Positions 1 to 8,784 of a stretch of DNA of 64,000 bases are shown one piece after another (position 1 is the stretch's first letter; each line of letters starts with the position of its first letter). This DNA is from Nocardia uniformis NBRC 13702 (lineage in GTDB: Bacteria; Actinomycetota; Actinomycetes; Mycobacteriales; Mycobacteriaceae): positions 103,918 through 167,917 of the forward strand of contig NZ_BDCE01000073.1 of assembly GCF_001613345.1 (NCBI RefSeq), given 5' to 3'. Under the pieces are notes generated by a model. That model searched no databases. It had not been told where the DNA came from and worked only from the letters and a program-made list of their open reading frames with translations. The position numbers and the translations under genes are program-made.

Positions 1-109
1 GTGGTCCGCATCCCCGGTCGCCGTGATCTGTGAGATGCTCGGCCTGTCACGGTGTCGGGCGGTACACACACCGGGCGAAGACGCGGGGGGATCGATCTGA
101 GGAGCAACG

Positions 110-580
110 ATGACCGCAGGTGGGTACGAACAGATTCCGGGGCGCTCAGTCGGCTTGACGCCGGGTGGGATCGGCAGCCGAGCAGCAGCCAGGTTCATCG
201 ATTGGATCATCGCCGGCATCATCGGCGGAATCCTGTTCTGGGTGCTGGACAGGGCATCGGATCTGCCGGGCTGGGTGTCGATCCTGCCCGGTGCCGGATT
301 CGGTTTCCTGTACTTCGTGTTCTTCGAGGTAATCACCGGGTCGACACCGGGTAAGAAGGTTCTCGGCCTGCATGTCAACGGGCAAGGGGGAGCGGAGAAG
401 CCGAGTATCAAGGAGTCGGCGCTTCGCAACGCGTACATGCTGTTCAACCTGATCCCATGGTTCGGCGGGATCCTCTGGTTCTTCTCGGCCATCGCGATCG
501 CGGTCACGGTGAGTGCGAGCTCGACGAAACAAGGCTGGCACGACAACGTCGCGGGCGGCACTCAGGTTGTCAAACGCTGA
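110..580 (+). CDS. RDD family membrane protein
   Basis: A 156-residue protein of the RDD family, integral membrane proteins of mostly unknown, possibly transport-related, function. The RDD signature is visible: an Arg followed by a hydrophobic helix with Asp (ARFIDWIIAGIIGGILFWVL, about residues 27-46), a second helix at about 57-75 ending before STPGKKVLGLHV (the usual conserved stretch after helix 2), and a third helix around 112-134. The protein ends with the family-typical GWHDxxAGT-like segment (GWHDNVAGGTQVV). The ATG at 110 follows a GAGGAG ribosome site at the normal distance. It stands alone; the 109 bases to its left show no gene I can identify. Confidence 0.85.
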   Translation: MTAGGYEQIPGRSVGLTPGGIGSRAAARFIDWIIAGIIGGILFWVLDRASDLPGWVSILPGAGFGFLYFVFFEVITGSTPGKKVLGLHVNGQGGAEKPSIKESALRNAYMLFNLIPWFGGILWFFSAIAIAVTVSASSTKQGWHDNVAGGTQVVKR

Positions 581-871
581 ATTCCTGACAGGGCGGATCC
601 ACTCGGGCTCGGTTCCCGCTGAGTAAGCCGAGACGGGCAGCTGTCCGTTCGTGGTCGGCTGCGTGGAACGCTTTGCCCCGCTCGGCATTCCGGAATGCCG
701 GAGGGTATCGATATCGCTGTCCGTCGCTGGTGTCGCGCTGAATCGCACACTCGGCCCGCACCTTGGCGCGAAGTCGATGAGTTCTCGAGTTCGGGTTGGT
801 TGGCTCGAGCAACCATGGTTCCCATCCGGTGCGGCCGACGCCCTGTTCAGCGCTCAGAGTAGTTTCGGCGC

Positions 872-1270
872 TCAGAGTATGGGGAGATCGGGTGGGATCT
901 GGACCGCGACGGTGATCAGAGAGTGCACGCGGGCGGCGATGACGCTGAGTAGGCCGTGGATCTCGGTGGGGGCGGTCTCGGCAGCGTTGTGCAGGTGTTT
1001 CAGATCGTCATCGATGCGCGCGAGGAGTTCGCCGACGTCGCCGGGTGCGGCGTTGAGGGCGGTGGCGATCTCTTCCAGCGGTATGCCCTGGGCTTCGAGG
1101 CGTTGGATGAGATGGATTCGGTCGACATCGGCGGGGTTGTACAGACGATAGTTGCCCGCGGTCCGTTGCGCGGGGACCAGCAGTTCCATGGTGGTGTAGT
1201 AGTCGATGGTGCGCGCACTGACCTCGGCGCGGGCGGCGAGTTCGCCGATCCTGAGCAATGTTTCGGTCAT
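872..1270 (-). CDS. MerR family transcriptional regulator
   Basis: A 132-residue MerR-type regulator. The N-terminal winged helix is clear: LRIGELAARAEVSARTIDYY (residues 5-24), then a wing with NYRLYNPADVDRIHLI and the dimerisation helix LEAQGIPLEEIATAL. The fourth helix is long and the C-terminus short, with no cysteines, so a metal or thiol sensor is unlikely and the ligand is unknown. I chose the ATG at 1270 because AAGGAG lies just upstream; an upstream GTG at 1300 would add ten residues unlike the family. No gene next to it is an obvious target. TerD genes lie on the opposite strand across about 280 bases. Confidence 0.85.
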   Translation of the reverse strand: MTETLLRIGELAARAEVSARTIDYYTTMELLVPAQRTAGNYRLYNPADVDRIHLIQRLEAQGIPLEEIATALNAAPGDVGELLARIDDDLKHLHNAAETAPTEIHGLLSVIAARVHSLITVAVQIPPDLPIL

Positions 1271-1303
1271 CAGCGTTCTCCTTCCGCAGACGTCAACCAT
1301 ACA

Positions 1304-1317
1304 GTGCTACGTGCTAC
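1304..1317. promoter_or_regulatory. Tandem GTGCTAC repeat upstream of merR
   Basis: GTGCTAC is repeated twice without a gap, 34-47 bases upstream of the MerR start codon and in the intergenic region shared with the terD genes. It could be a regulator site or part of a promoter. This is inference from position only. Confidence 0.3.
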
Positions 1318-1548
1318 TGTGTGGCATGCCTGAGGTCGGTGGCGACAGACCGTGCGCCTGGATAGTGCCGGGCGCTGCACTACGTGCGCGGCAGGATTCC
1401 GCCGCGGGCGGGGTTGATCGAGTCGATATCTCATTTCCATCCCACCGAATACTCGGGCCACCGATCCGAACTGTCAGCCTTCGGCGCTGACGATTCGGGA
1501 TCAGCAGCCCGGACGGGTTGCGTCAACCAACAGAGGAGGAGTTTCACT

Positions 1549-2124
1549 ATGGGTGTGAGTCTGGCCAAGGGCGGCAATGTCTCGTTGTCGAAGCAGGCGC
1601 CGAATCTGACCGCTGTGTCGGTGGGTTTGGGCTGGGATGTGCGGTCGACCACCGGCGCCGATTTCGATCTCGATGCCAGCGCGATCGCGACCGGCGCGGA
1701 CCACAAGGTGGTGTCGGATCAGCATTTCGTGTTCTACAACAACCTGCGCTCGCCGGAAGGCTCGATCGAGCACACCGGTGACAACCTGACCGGTGAGGGT
1801 GAAGGCGATGACGAGTCCATCAACGTCGACCTGTCCTCGGTGCCGCCGTCCATCACGAATATCTTCTTCCCGGTGTCGATCCATGAGGCCGGGTCGCGTC
1901 AGCAATCGTTCGGCCAGGTTCGCAACGCCTTCATTCGCGTCGTCGACCGCACCTCCGGTGCGGAGCTCGCACGGTACGACCTGACCGAGGATTCCTCGAC
2001 CGAGACCGCCATGGTCTTCGGCGAGCTCTACCGCAATGGTGCCGAGTGGAAGTTCCGTGCGATCGGGCAGGGCTACGCCTCCGGGCTGGCCGGTATCGCC
2101 CGCGACTACGGCGTCAATATCTGA
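1549..2124 (+). CDS. terD: TerD family protein
   Basis: A 191-residue TerD-domain protein, the standard family length. It begins MGVSLAKGGNVSLSKQAPNL and contains GLGWDVRSTTGADFDLDASA (about residues 26-45), the TerD calcium-binding motif with clustered Asp residues, followed by DEFVFYNN-like and GEGEGDDE segments. TerD proteins bind calcium in the cytoplasm and are linked to tellurite and general stress responses; their biochemical role is not settled. The ATG at 1549 follows GAGGAGG; the frame is open further upstream but the family start fits here. A second TerD-like gene follows after 35 bases in the same direction, so the two are probably cotranscribed. Confidence 0.92.
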   Translation: MGVSLAKGGNVSLSKQAPNLTAVSVGLGWDVRSTTGADFDLDASAIATGADHKVVSDQHFVFYNNLRSPEGSIEHTGDNLTGEGEGDDESINVDLSSVPPSITNIFFPVSIHEAGSRQQSFGQVRNAFIRVVDRTSGAELARYDLTEDSSTETAMVFGELYRNGAEWKFRAIGQGYASGLAGIARDYGVNI

Positions 2125-2159
2125 GTCCGGCGAATCCAGAGATCGGAACACGAACATCT

Positions 2160-2831
2160 ATGGCGATCGACTACAACAAGAAACCGGACCCCGAGCCGTC
2201 GAATGAGCCGGGGGTGAACCTCAGCAAGGTCACGCTCACCAAATCCGCGCGCAGCGTCACGCTCACCAAATCCGGTGAGCGGCAAGGCGCGATGCGCGTG
2301 AACCTGAACTGGACCAGCGGAGCCCCCCGCAAAACCGGATTCCTGGCGAAACTGACCGGCGCGACCGGCGGCATCGACCTGGATCTGGGATGTCTCTACG
2401 AACTGGCCGATGGCTCCAAGGGCGTGATCCAGGCGCTGGGCAATAGCTTCGGGGCTTTGAACGAACCGCCGTTTATCGTGTTGGATGCCGATGACCGCAC
2501 CGGCTCCGCGGTCGGTGGCGAGAACCTCCATATCAATCTCGCACGCCCCGAGATGTTTCGGCGGGTGCTGATTTTCGCGATGATCTACGAAGGCGCGGCG
2601 AACTGGGCTGCGGTCGACGGTGTCGTCACGATGTTCCCGACCGCGGGCCCGCAACTCGAGGTGCGCCTGGATTCCGCGGTCAGCGGTGCGCGGATCTGCG
2701 CGATCGCCTTGCTGAGCAACACCGGGCAGGGGCTGGACGTACAGCGGGAAGTCCAGTACATCACCGGCAACCAGGCCGACCTGGACCGCACCTACGGGTG
2801 GGGGTTGAACTGGGCGCCGGGCAGCAAATGA
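2160..2831 (+). CDS. TerD-like protein with divergent N-terminus
   Basis: A 223-residue protein of the TerD superfamily, more like the longer TerA/TerF-type actinobacterial proteins than TerD itself. Residues about 24-42 contain VTLTKS twice nine residues apart, then NLNW, a poorly conserved metal loop (GGIDLDLGCLYELADG) and FIVLDADDRTG. The C-terminal half has the second TerD-type beta-sandwich strand pattern (INLARPEMFRRVLIFAMIYEG). The start is the ATG at 2160, 35 bases after terD, without a strong ribosome site. Coupled expression with terD is likely. The specific role is unknown. Confidence 0.85.
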   Translation: MAIDYNKKPDPEPSNEPGVNLSKVTLTKSARSVTLTKSGERQGAMRVNLNWTSGAPRKTGFLAKLTGATGGIDLDLGCLYELADGSKGVIQALGNSFGALNEPPFIVLDADDRTGSAVGGENLHINLARPEMFRRVLIFAMIYEGAANWAAVDGVVTMFPTAGPQLEVRLDSAVSGARICAIALLSNTGQGLDVQREVQYITGNQADLDRTYGWGLNWAPGSK

Positions 2832-2866
2832 CGACTGATTGACCGGGTATTTCGCCGCCCGGGAAT

Positions 2867-2881
2867 CCGCCGGTACGGCGG
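2867..2881. terminator. Short hairpin after the terD pair
   Basis: CCGCCG and CGGCGG flank a three-base loop 35 bases past the second TerD-like gene, between it and a convergent gene. There is no T-tract. A weak terminator candidate. Confidence 0.3.
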
Positions 2882-2972
2882 AGGAACCGGTCTCGCAGCA
2901 AGGCTCGCGCTTTGCTGCGCGAATCCCGCTGCCGTGCGGACGGTTTGGTCGATCGGGTTCGTGGCCATGGGC

Positions 2973-4394
2973 TCAGCGGGGCGGTGAGGACGGTCGCACG
3001 TTCTGGTTCAGCCGGAAGATATTCTCGGGGTCGTACTCGTCCTTGAGGGCGACCAGGCGGCGATACTTCTCGTCGCCGAAGGCGGCCCGCACTCGGTCCT
3101 CATCGACGTTGGTGAAGAAGTTGAGTGCCATGCCCGACCTGGTCCACGGCCGCAGCGCCGCGGAGGTCCCCTTCACCCATTCGATATGCCGCGCGTCATC
3201 CTGGTCGGTCCAGATCCCATAGCAGTGGTAGAACCAGGGCGCCGATCTACCCCCGATCGGGACGGCGTCCTCTGCCACTTCCGCGACCGCGCCGCCGTAC
3301 GGCGCGAGGATCGTGACGCTGGCCGGGGACGTGGCCGCGTCGGCGCGCTCGACGAGCGTGTCGATCGCCGCATCGGGCAGGCCGGTGAAAAGGCTGGAGG
3401 TCCAGTAGTTGCGACGTCCTGGTGGGTTGCCGGGGTCGGTAATGGCCTGAAGGTCGAGATACGGCATTGGTCCGACCAGGTCGACGGCCGGCTCGCCATA
3501 GGAGCGCAGCGGTGCGAGGACTTCCGGGCCCGCTTCGAGGTCTCCGAAGTACGCCGCGAGCAGGCTGACGGCCGGACGGCCCTGCAGTTCGGCCGGTACG
3601 AACGGGGCGGGAGGAGCCGTCAACATGATGAGCCCTCCAGCGACCTCTCGCGGTGCGTCGGCGATGAAGTCGCGGAAGTGGCGACAGACCTGCGGGGCTC
3701 GTTCCCGGGGGTAGATCAGCATGCCCCCGTAGATCGTCGGCCCGACCGGGTGCAGCTGGAGCTCGAACTCGGTAACGACACCGAAGTTGCCGCCACCGCC
3801 CCGGAGGCCCCAGAAGAGCTCGGGATTCTCGCCCGCGCTGGTGGTCAGGATCCTGCCGTTGGCCGTGACGACTCGGGCCGAGACCAGGTTGTCGCAGGCG
3901 AACCCATGCATCCGCTCGAGCCATCCGCTGCCGCTCCCGAGCACGAAGCCGGCGACTCCGGTCGTCGTCATCCGGCCGCCGGTGGTGGCGAGGCCGTGCG
4001 CCTGGGTGGCCTCGTCGAGTTCACCCCACGTCACGCCTGGTCCCACGCGCACACGTCGAGTGTGGGGATCGACGGCGATTTTCTTCATGGGTCGCAGGTC
4101 GAGCAGGAAGCCGTCATCGATGGCGGAGTAGCCGGCGACCGAGTGACCGCCGGCGCGGACCGCGATCGGTAGCCGAGCGGATTGCGCGTAGAGCAGTGCC
4201 GCGACCACGTCGCCGTCGCAGGTTGCCCGAGCGATCACCGCCGGACGGCGGTCGAACATGGCGTTGTAGACGGCTCGAGTCGCGTCGTACCGCTCGCCGT
4301 CGGCGGGTGTCAGTATCTCGCCGGCGAAACCGGCGCGGAGCTGCTGGAGGTCGGTGACCTGGTCAGGACTCCGGGAAGGCGTTGTATGAGTCAT
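2973..4394 (-). CDS. FAD-linked oxidase, berberine-bridge-enzyme type
   Basis: A 473-residue flavoprotein of the PCMH-type FAD-binding (FAD_binding_4) plus BBE family. The covalent-FAD histidine context is present: IAVRAGGHSVAGYS with His84. Further FAD-binding residues are in GVTWGELDEATQAHGLATTG and GGRMTTTGVAGFVLGSGSGW. The BBE C-terminal motif is DPENIFRLNQNVRP. The second attachment cysteine of bicovalent members is not at its usual place, so a single His link is likely. Such enzymes oxidise sugars, alkaloids or secondary metabolites; the substrate cannot be read from sequence. No signal peptide is seen. I start at the ATG at 4394. A Crp/Fnr regulator lies 52 bases upstream on the same strand. 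Confidence 0.85.
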   Translation of the reverse strand: MTHTTPSRSPDQVTDLQQLRAGFAGEILTPADGERYDATRAVYNAMFDRRPAVIARATCDGDVVAALLYAQSARLPIAVRAGGHSVAGYSAIDDGFLLDLRPMKKIAVDPHTRRVRVGPGVTWGELDEATQAHGLATTGGRMTTTGVAGFVLGSGSGWLERMHGFACDNLVSARVVTANGRILTTSAGENPELFWGLRGGGGNFGVVTEFELQLHPVGPTIYGGMLIYPRERAPQVCRHFRDFIADAPREVAGGLIMLTAPPAPFVPAELQGRPAVSLLAAYFGDLEAGPEVLAPLRSYGEPAVDLVGPMPYLDLQAITDPGNPPGRRNYWTSSLFTGLPDAAIDTLVERADAATSPASVTILAPYGGAVAEVAEDAVPIGGRSAPWFYHCYGIWTDQDDARHIEWVKGTSAALRPWTRSGMALNFFTNVDEDRVRAAFGDEKYRRLVALKDEYDPENIFRLNQNVRPSSPPR

Positions 4395-4446
4395 GCAAAG
4401 ACAGTGCTCGCACGATGGACGGCGAGCAGTGACGTACGTCACAAAT

Positions 4447-5133
4447 TCAGGTGCCTGCGGCTTGCTCGAGTGCTGCTCGGTCGTGGATGTGGAAGTGACC
4501 GCCCCGGTGGCTGATCGCCCCCGCCGCGGTGAGCGCCACTAGTGCCCGGTTGACGTTCTCCCGGGAGGCCGCGACATGCGAGGCGAGCTCGCCCTGCGAC
4601 AGCCGCAACGTGATCGAGATCCCGTCCGGGGTCGCTTCCCCGTATGCGTCAGCCAGGGCGACCAGCGCGCCCGCGACCCGGCGACCGATGGGGTCGAACG
4701 CGATACGGCTGAGCGAGCTTGCCGCCGCGACGGCTGTGATACTGATTTCCTCCAGCATCCGCTGCATCGCGGCGGGGTGGCGAGACAGGAAGCTGAGCAA
4801 CGGCGCCCGCCGCAACAACAGGCACGTCGTCGGGGTCATCGCGTCGAGGCCGAGCCAGCGGGTGCCGCGCGGATGGAAGAGCCCGACCTCGCCCGTCACC
4901 GCGACCGCGGGATAGACGGCGAGAATGACTTCGCGGCCATCGGCGCTCACCCGGTAGGCCTTCAGCTGCCCCTCCGCAACGACCACGAGCTCCTCGGCCT
5001 GCGCGCCCTCCACCCACACCACTTGTCCGCGATCGTAGGTGCGCTCACGAAGGTCGGGCAGGAGCTCCTCGACATCCGGGATCGAGAGGTCACGGAAGAT
5101 CGAGGTCTGGAGCAGGATCGCGGCCCGGTCCAC
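4447..5133 (-). CDS. Crp/Fnr family transcriptional regulator
   Basis: A 228-residue regulator. Residues about 8-125 form the cyclic-nucleotide-binding-type beta roll (IFRDLSIPDVEELLPDLRER, then GEVGLFHP near the phosphate-binding cassette). Residues about 150-220 carry the Crp-type helix-turn-helix (LSQGELASHVAASRENVNRAL). The Arg-Ser pair that binds cAMP in the phosphate cassette is not visible, so the effector may differ. No cysteine cluster for an FNR iron-sulfur centre is present. The start is GTG at 5133. It lies directly upstream of the FAD oxidase on the same strand and may share its transcript. Confidence 0.85.
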   Translation of the reverse strand: MDRAAILLQTSIFRDLSIPDVEELLPDLRERTYDRGQVVWVEGAQAEELVVVAEGQLKAYRVSADGREVILAVYPAVAVTGEVGLFHPRGTRWLGLDAMTPTTCLLLRRAPLLSFLSRHPAAMQRMLEEISITAVAAASSLSRIAFDPIGRRVAGALVALADAYGEATPDGISITLRLSQGELASHVAASRENVNRALVALTAAGAISHRGGHFHIHDRAALEQAAGT

Positions 5134-5211
5134 GCGACGAGCCTAGCGCCGAACGGTTGGGCATTGTCGTAGTCCTTAGTCCTTGGTCCTAGTCGTGATG
5201 ATCATGCCCGG

Positions 5212-5861
5212 TTACCGGCTCGGTGCTCGACGGATCATCAGGCAGCCCAGTACTGCGAAGGATGCGATCATCGGGTAGCCCGAGATCCGCTCGAACAGGC
5301 CCGATACCTCCAGATGGTCGGTGGCGGGCATGAGTGGGGCGGTGACGACGCCCACGATTCCGACAATCACCGCGATCGAACCCAGTCGCGGCCACTGGTT
5401 ATTGCGCCGCAGGGCGACTCCGAGCAGGATCAGGCCCACGTTGCCGCCCACCAACAGCAGCAGCGCACCCAGGACATGCGGTCCGAGTGCGACATCGTCG
5501 GGGAACAGGCCGACGATCATCAGCCCTACACCTGCCCCGCCCCGCAACCACGCCGCTCCGCGGCCGACACGGTCGCGGGGGAGCGCGGGCACGGTCAGGA
5601 CGGTACCGAGGAGTATGCAGGCGCCGGCGATCGTCCAGGAGATGTTGGCTGCGGCATGCCACGGGGAGCACACGAAGGTGGCATAGCGGGGGCGCACTCG
5701 GTCGATCCCAGACTGCTGATCGCCTGGGCGATGGGATCGTATGCCGGGTCGGCCTATCGGGCGGCCACGACCCAGTTGGTCACGAAGAATTGCAGCGACG
5801 AGATCCACAGTGCGGCCCCGAAAACGACCCGGCTCCGGGCGGCGACGTTCGTCCGGTTCAA
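5212..5861 (-). pseudogene. DUF998 family membrane protein, broken by a stop and a frameshift
   Basis: Two reading frames together give one DUF998 multi-helix membrane protein. The N-terminal part starts at a TTG at 5861 after AAGG and reads VVFGAALWISSLQFFVTNWV, then meets an in-frame TAG at 5754-5756 where a Trp or similar residue would fit. The frame continues with ADPAYDPIAQAISSLGSTEC. Then, at a run of five C (5688-5692 on the plus strand), the homology moves to another frame: RYATFVCSPWHAAANISW and four further hydrophobic helices to the stop at 5212. One missing C would restore the second junction but not the TAG. Two independent lesions make a true pseudogene likely. It follows a GNAT gene by 12 bases. 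Confidence 0.7.
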
Positions 5862-5873
5862 CGGTAGCGAACC

Positions 5874-6488
5874 TTACCCGCGAAACCACATCGGCAACAT
5901 GGTCGGACCGTCCTCGGGCAGTGGAATCGGTTCGCCCACACGGATGAATCCACACCGTTCGTACAGCGCTGCCGAGCGCTCGGTGCTCGCCTCGAGATAG
6001 ACCGGAACCCCGGCTCGCTCGGCGGCCGCCAGGCGATGAATCAGAATCGCCCCGCCGGCCCCCGAACCGCGATGCCGTGGCACTGTCGCGATGGACTGGA
6101 GATAACGGTGCGGGAACTCCTCGGGGTGGCGCGCCGCGAGTGCCCCGGTCACCGTGGCGAGGCGTCGAAACGGTGGAACCGGCGTGTGCTCGAACAGCTT
6201 TCGCGCCCACGAGACTTCCTGCTCGCCCTGCTCGCTGTCGGTCACGGTCCGCCACAGGGAAACCGCCCGGATGTCGTCTCCGACAGCCGCGACCCACACC
6301 TCGTCCTCGTGCAGTGCGTGTCGGATCAGCTCCGGTACGTGTTCGGTGCGCCAGCGCTGTGCGATTTCGGGGTGGTCCTTCATCACCCATGTCAAGACCG
6401 CTTCGTCGGCGGTCGCTTCGGCGAAGACTTCCGTCACCCGCGAGGCATCGGCTGCGTCCGCCCGGCGAACCGTCATTTCGATGTTCAT
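5874..6488 (-). CDS. GNAT family N-acetyltransferase
   Basis: A 204-residue acetyltransferase. The acetyl-CoA-binding motif A is recognisable in YLQSIATVPRHRGSGAGGAI (about residues 130-149; R-x-x-G-x-G/A pattern RHRGSGAG), followed by VYLEASTERSAALYERCGF, the usual motif B. The N-terminal half varies as in other family members. The substrate is unknown. I take the ATG at 6488 because GAAGGG is six bases upstream; an ATG two codons earlier sits directly on this site. The gene is divergent from a TetR gene across 87 bases, which makes TetR control plausible, and is followed closely by the broken DUF998 gene. Confidence 0.82.
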   Translation of the reverse strand: MNIEMTVRRADAADASRVTEVFAEATADEAVLTWVMKDHPEIAQRWRTEHVPELIRHALHEDEVWVAAVGDDIRAVSLWRTVTDSEQGEQEVSWARKLFEHTPVPPFRRLATVTGALAARHPEEFPHRYLQSIATVPRHRGSGAGGAILIHRLAAAERAGVPVYLEASTERSAALYERCGFIRVGEPIPLPEDGPTMLPMWFRG

Positions 6489-6575
6489 ACTCATCCCTTC
6501 GTGAACAGTGTCCTCAGCACTCAAGCTATGGACTCAGTAGCGAAGATTCGACAATTTCGTCACACTTGCTGTGTG

Positions 6576-7382
6576 ATGAAAACCGAGCCGTGCTGTGCGA
6601 TCTGCCGTGCGGCGCTGGTCCAGCCCCTACGCGGGCGACGCCGCCGCTACTGCTCACGCTCGTGTCAGGCCCGCGCCTACCGGGCTCGCCGTGATGCCGT
6701 GCCGCCGCGTCCGCGCCGCACCACGCGCGTGCATCGGCTCACCACCGTCGGAATCACCCGGGCCGCCGTCGAATTGGCTGATCACGAGGGCCTGGAGGCG
6801 TTGTCCATGCGCCGCCTCGCCACCGAACTGGGGGTGGCCACCGCCCAGCTGTACCGCTATTTCGACGACCGCGACAGCCTGCTCACCGAGATGGCCGAAC
6901 TGGTATTGGCCGAATTTCCGTCACCACCCACGCGATTCACCGGCTGGCGGGACCGGCTCGGTGACCAAGCCCGTGCGGAATGGCAGCTCTATCAACAACA
7001 TCCGTGGATGTTGCAGGTCCTCGCCGACACTCGCCCACCTGTGGGTCCGGCGCTGCTCGACATCTTGGAGCGCTCCTTCACCGCTCTCGACCGCCCGCAC
7101 ATCCCCACCGAAACTCTGCTGGCCATCTACCTCGCCCTATCCGGCCTGGTGCAGGGTCTCGCCCTCCTGCCGAACTCCGAGCCCGCCGCGGTCCGAACCG
7201 CCGCCCCGGCCGCCGAGACCTTCCGCACCGAGGCCTTGGCGCTGATCGCCCCGCACACCCACCCCACGCTGTCACGCCGCTTCGCCGATACGGCCGAAGA
7301 ATCGGGCTTGGACTTCGATCGCCTGCTCGACCACGGCCTCACCCTGCTGTTCGACGGTATCGCCGTTCGCCACTTCCAATGA
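6576..7382 (+). CDS. TetR family regulator with N-terminal Cys cluster
   Basis: A 268-residue regulator. Residues 1-45 hold a short basic Cys module, CCAICRAAL and then RRYCSRSCQARAYRAR, with C-x2-C and C-x3-C spacing that suggests a zinc-binding knuckle. The TetR helix-turn-helix follows (about 55-105: GITRAAVELADHEGLEALSM, then LGVATAQLYRYFDDRDSLL). The remaining 160 residues are the TetR ligand/dimer domain of the tetracycline-repressor C-terminal type. The N-terminal cluster is unusual for the family. The ATG at 6576 has no strong ribosome site; the long upstream open frame lies over the divergent GNAT gene and is not used. It probably controls that gene. Confidence 0.85.
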   Translation: MKTEPCCAICRAALVQPLRGRRRRYCSRSCQARAYRARRDAVPPRPRRTTRVHRLTTVGITRAAVELADHEGLEALSMRRLATELGVATAQLYRYFDDRDSLLTEMAELVLAEFPSPPTRFTGWRDRLGDQARAEWQLYQQHPWMLQVLADTRPPVGPALLDILERSFTALDRPHIPTETLLAIYLALSGLVQGLALLPNSEPAAVRTAAPAAETFRTEALALIAPHTHPTLSRRFADTAEESGLDFDRLLDHGLTLLFDGIAVRHFQ

Positions 7383-7739
7383 CAGCCCTGACCGGCGCAC
7401 GAACCATCAGCCCTCACGCGATGCGCAGGCGGTAGTGGCGCTAGCCCGGGCGACGATGCACCCTGCGTGGAGATGATCGTCGCTCCCAACAGCGCGCACC
7501 TTCCGGAGGGCCAGCACGTGGTCGTCGCCGGGAAGCGGCGCACCCGCGTGATCGCCGCGCGAAAGCCCGGTACGACAAGACTCTGGCCAACCAATGCACC
7601 TGTCGCCGATCGGCGGCCGTTGGCGAATCGCGGCAGCCGAGCCGACCGATTCAGCTACATTGCCGGGACGCCGCGAATCAGAAGATGAGTCTCTGATTCT
7701 TCGGCTGTCAACGGCACAGCACCGCCTCCCGACCGTCGT
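7383..7739. other. Gene-free stretch between tetR and plsC-like gene
   Basis: 357 bases between convergent genes. Short open frames here show no recognisable protein. The only structure I see is the hairpin at 7675-7699. Confidence 0.5.
7675..7699. terminator. Hairpin downstream of plsC-like gene
   Basis: GAATCAGA and TCTGATTC form an 8-bp stem with a 9-base loop, 40 bases past the stop of the acyltransferase gene on the minus strand. It has no T-tract, as is common in actinobacteria. A candidate terminator. Confidence 0.35.
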
Positions 7740-8501
7740 TCAGTAGCCCGCGACCGCTCCGTCGAGCGCGGCCTGCAGCTCGTCGCGCACCACGCGCATG
7801 ATGTCGGCGGGTTGTGACGGCAGTTCGGCGACCGGCATCCCGAAGTAGAAGCTGGCCGAGTGGACATCCGCCTTGCTCAGTTCGGCGGCGGGATCCGGCC
7901 GCGGGCCATAGCTGAGTCCGAGACTGACCAGCACCGGGTCCGCACCGAGTTCGCGAGCGCGATTGACGATGTGCCCGATACCGCCGCCGAGATCGAGCAC
8001 CCGCGTGTGGTCGACAACGTTGCAGGTCCCCTCGGGGAACAATGCGATGCTGTCGCCACGCGCCATCACTACCGCGCAGGTATCGATCAACCGCTCCGAC
8101 GCGGCGTTGACCGAGTTGCTCTCATGATCCTTGCTGCGGAATACCGGCAAGCCGCCCATCATGTCGAGGGTGTTCCGCATCTTGGGGTTGGCGAACACTT
8201 CATGCTTGGCCAGCACTCTGGTGTGCCCGATCACGGGCCGCAATGGACTGCGCCGCGCCGCCGCGCTCACCGTATAGGGGTCCTGCTCCGACAGGTGATT
8301 TATGGAGATGAGCAACGGCCGACCTGCGGAGATGAAGTCCCGCAACCCCTTCCGCGCCCCCGTCGCGAAGCCCACCCGCGGCTGGAAGCGACGCCCGAGC
8401 AACCAGTACGCCGCCTTCGCCTTCACCAGATTCTGCCGATGATCGCGGTAGTAGTCGTACACGGCGTCATAGTTCTCGAGGGTGACCTCGGGGGGCTTCA
8501 T
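7740..8501 (-). CDS. PlsC-like 1-acyl-sn-glycerol-3-phosphate acyltransferase
   Basis: A 253-residue lysophospholipid acyltransferase-family protein. The catalytic H-x4-D motif is NHLSEQDP (His69, Asp74), and the glycerol-phosphate-binding motif is FPEGTC (about 155-160). GGLPVFRSK provides the intervening conserved block. The enzyme would transfer an acyl chain to lysophosphatidate or a related lipid at the inner membrane face. No clear transmembrane helix is present, so membrane contact is probably peripheral. I start at ATG 8501; the open frame continues upstream but lacks family similarity. The gene stands alone, divergent from the broken kinase gene. Confidence 0.85.
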   Translation of the reverse strand: MKPPEVTLENYDAVYDYYRDHRQNLVKAKAAYWLLGRRFQPRVGFATGARKGLRDFISAGRPLLISINHLSEQDPYTVSAAARRSPLRPVIGHTRVLAKHEVFANPKMRNTLDMMGGLPVFRSKDHESNSVNAASERLIDTCAVVMARGDSIALFPEGTCNVVDHTRVLDLGGGIGHIVNRARELGADPVLVSLGLSYGPRPDPAAELSKADVHSASFYFGMPVAELPSQPADIMRVVRDELQAALDGAVAGY

Positions 8502-8784
8502 ACCAACAGCGTATAGCCGGCAAACTACTGCGGACTGCCGCACAGCTCCAGCCCCCGTGATGATCATCGACCGAGATCGACCGCGGCACCGGAGTGAGAA
8601 TTCTGGGAACCGCTCCAGCGCCTCCGGTGCGGGACCAGGCTCATCGAGGGGGAGGGGGCGCGCGACCAAAGCAGGCTTGTGGCGCCCTAGAACGTCGGGT
8701 CGCTGACTCGAGATCAGTTGGGGTCCAGCCCAGCCCGTTGCGAAGATCAGCTGCGCTGCTGCGATCCGGTTAGGGTTGAGCAGC

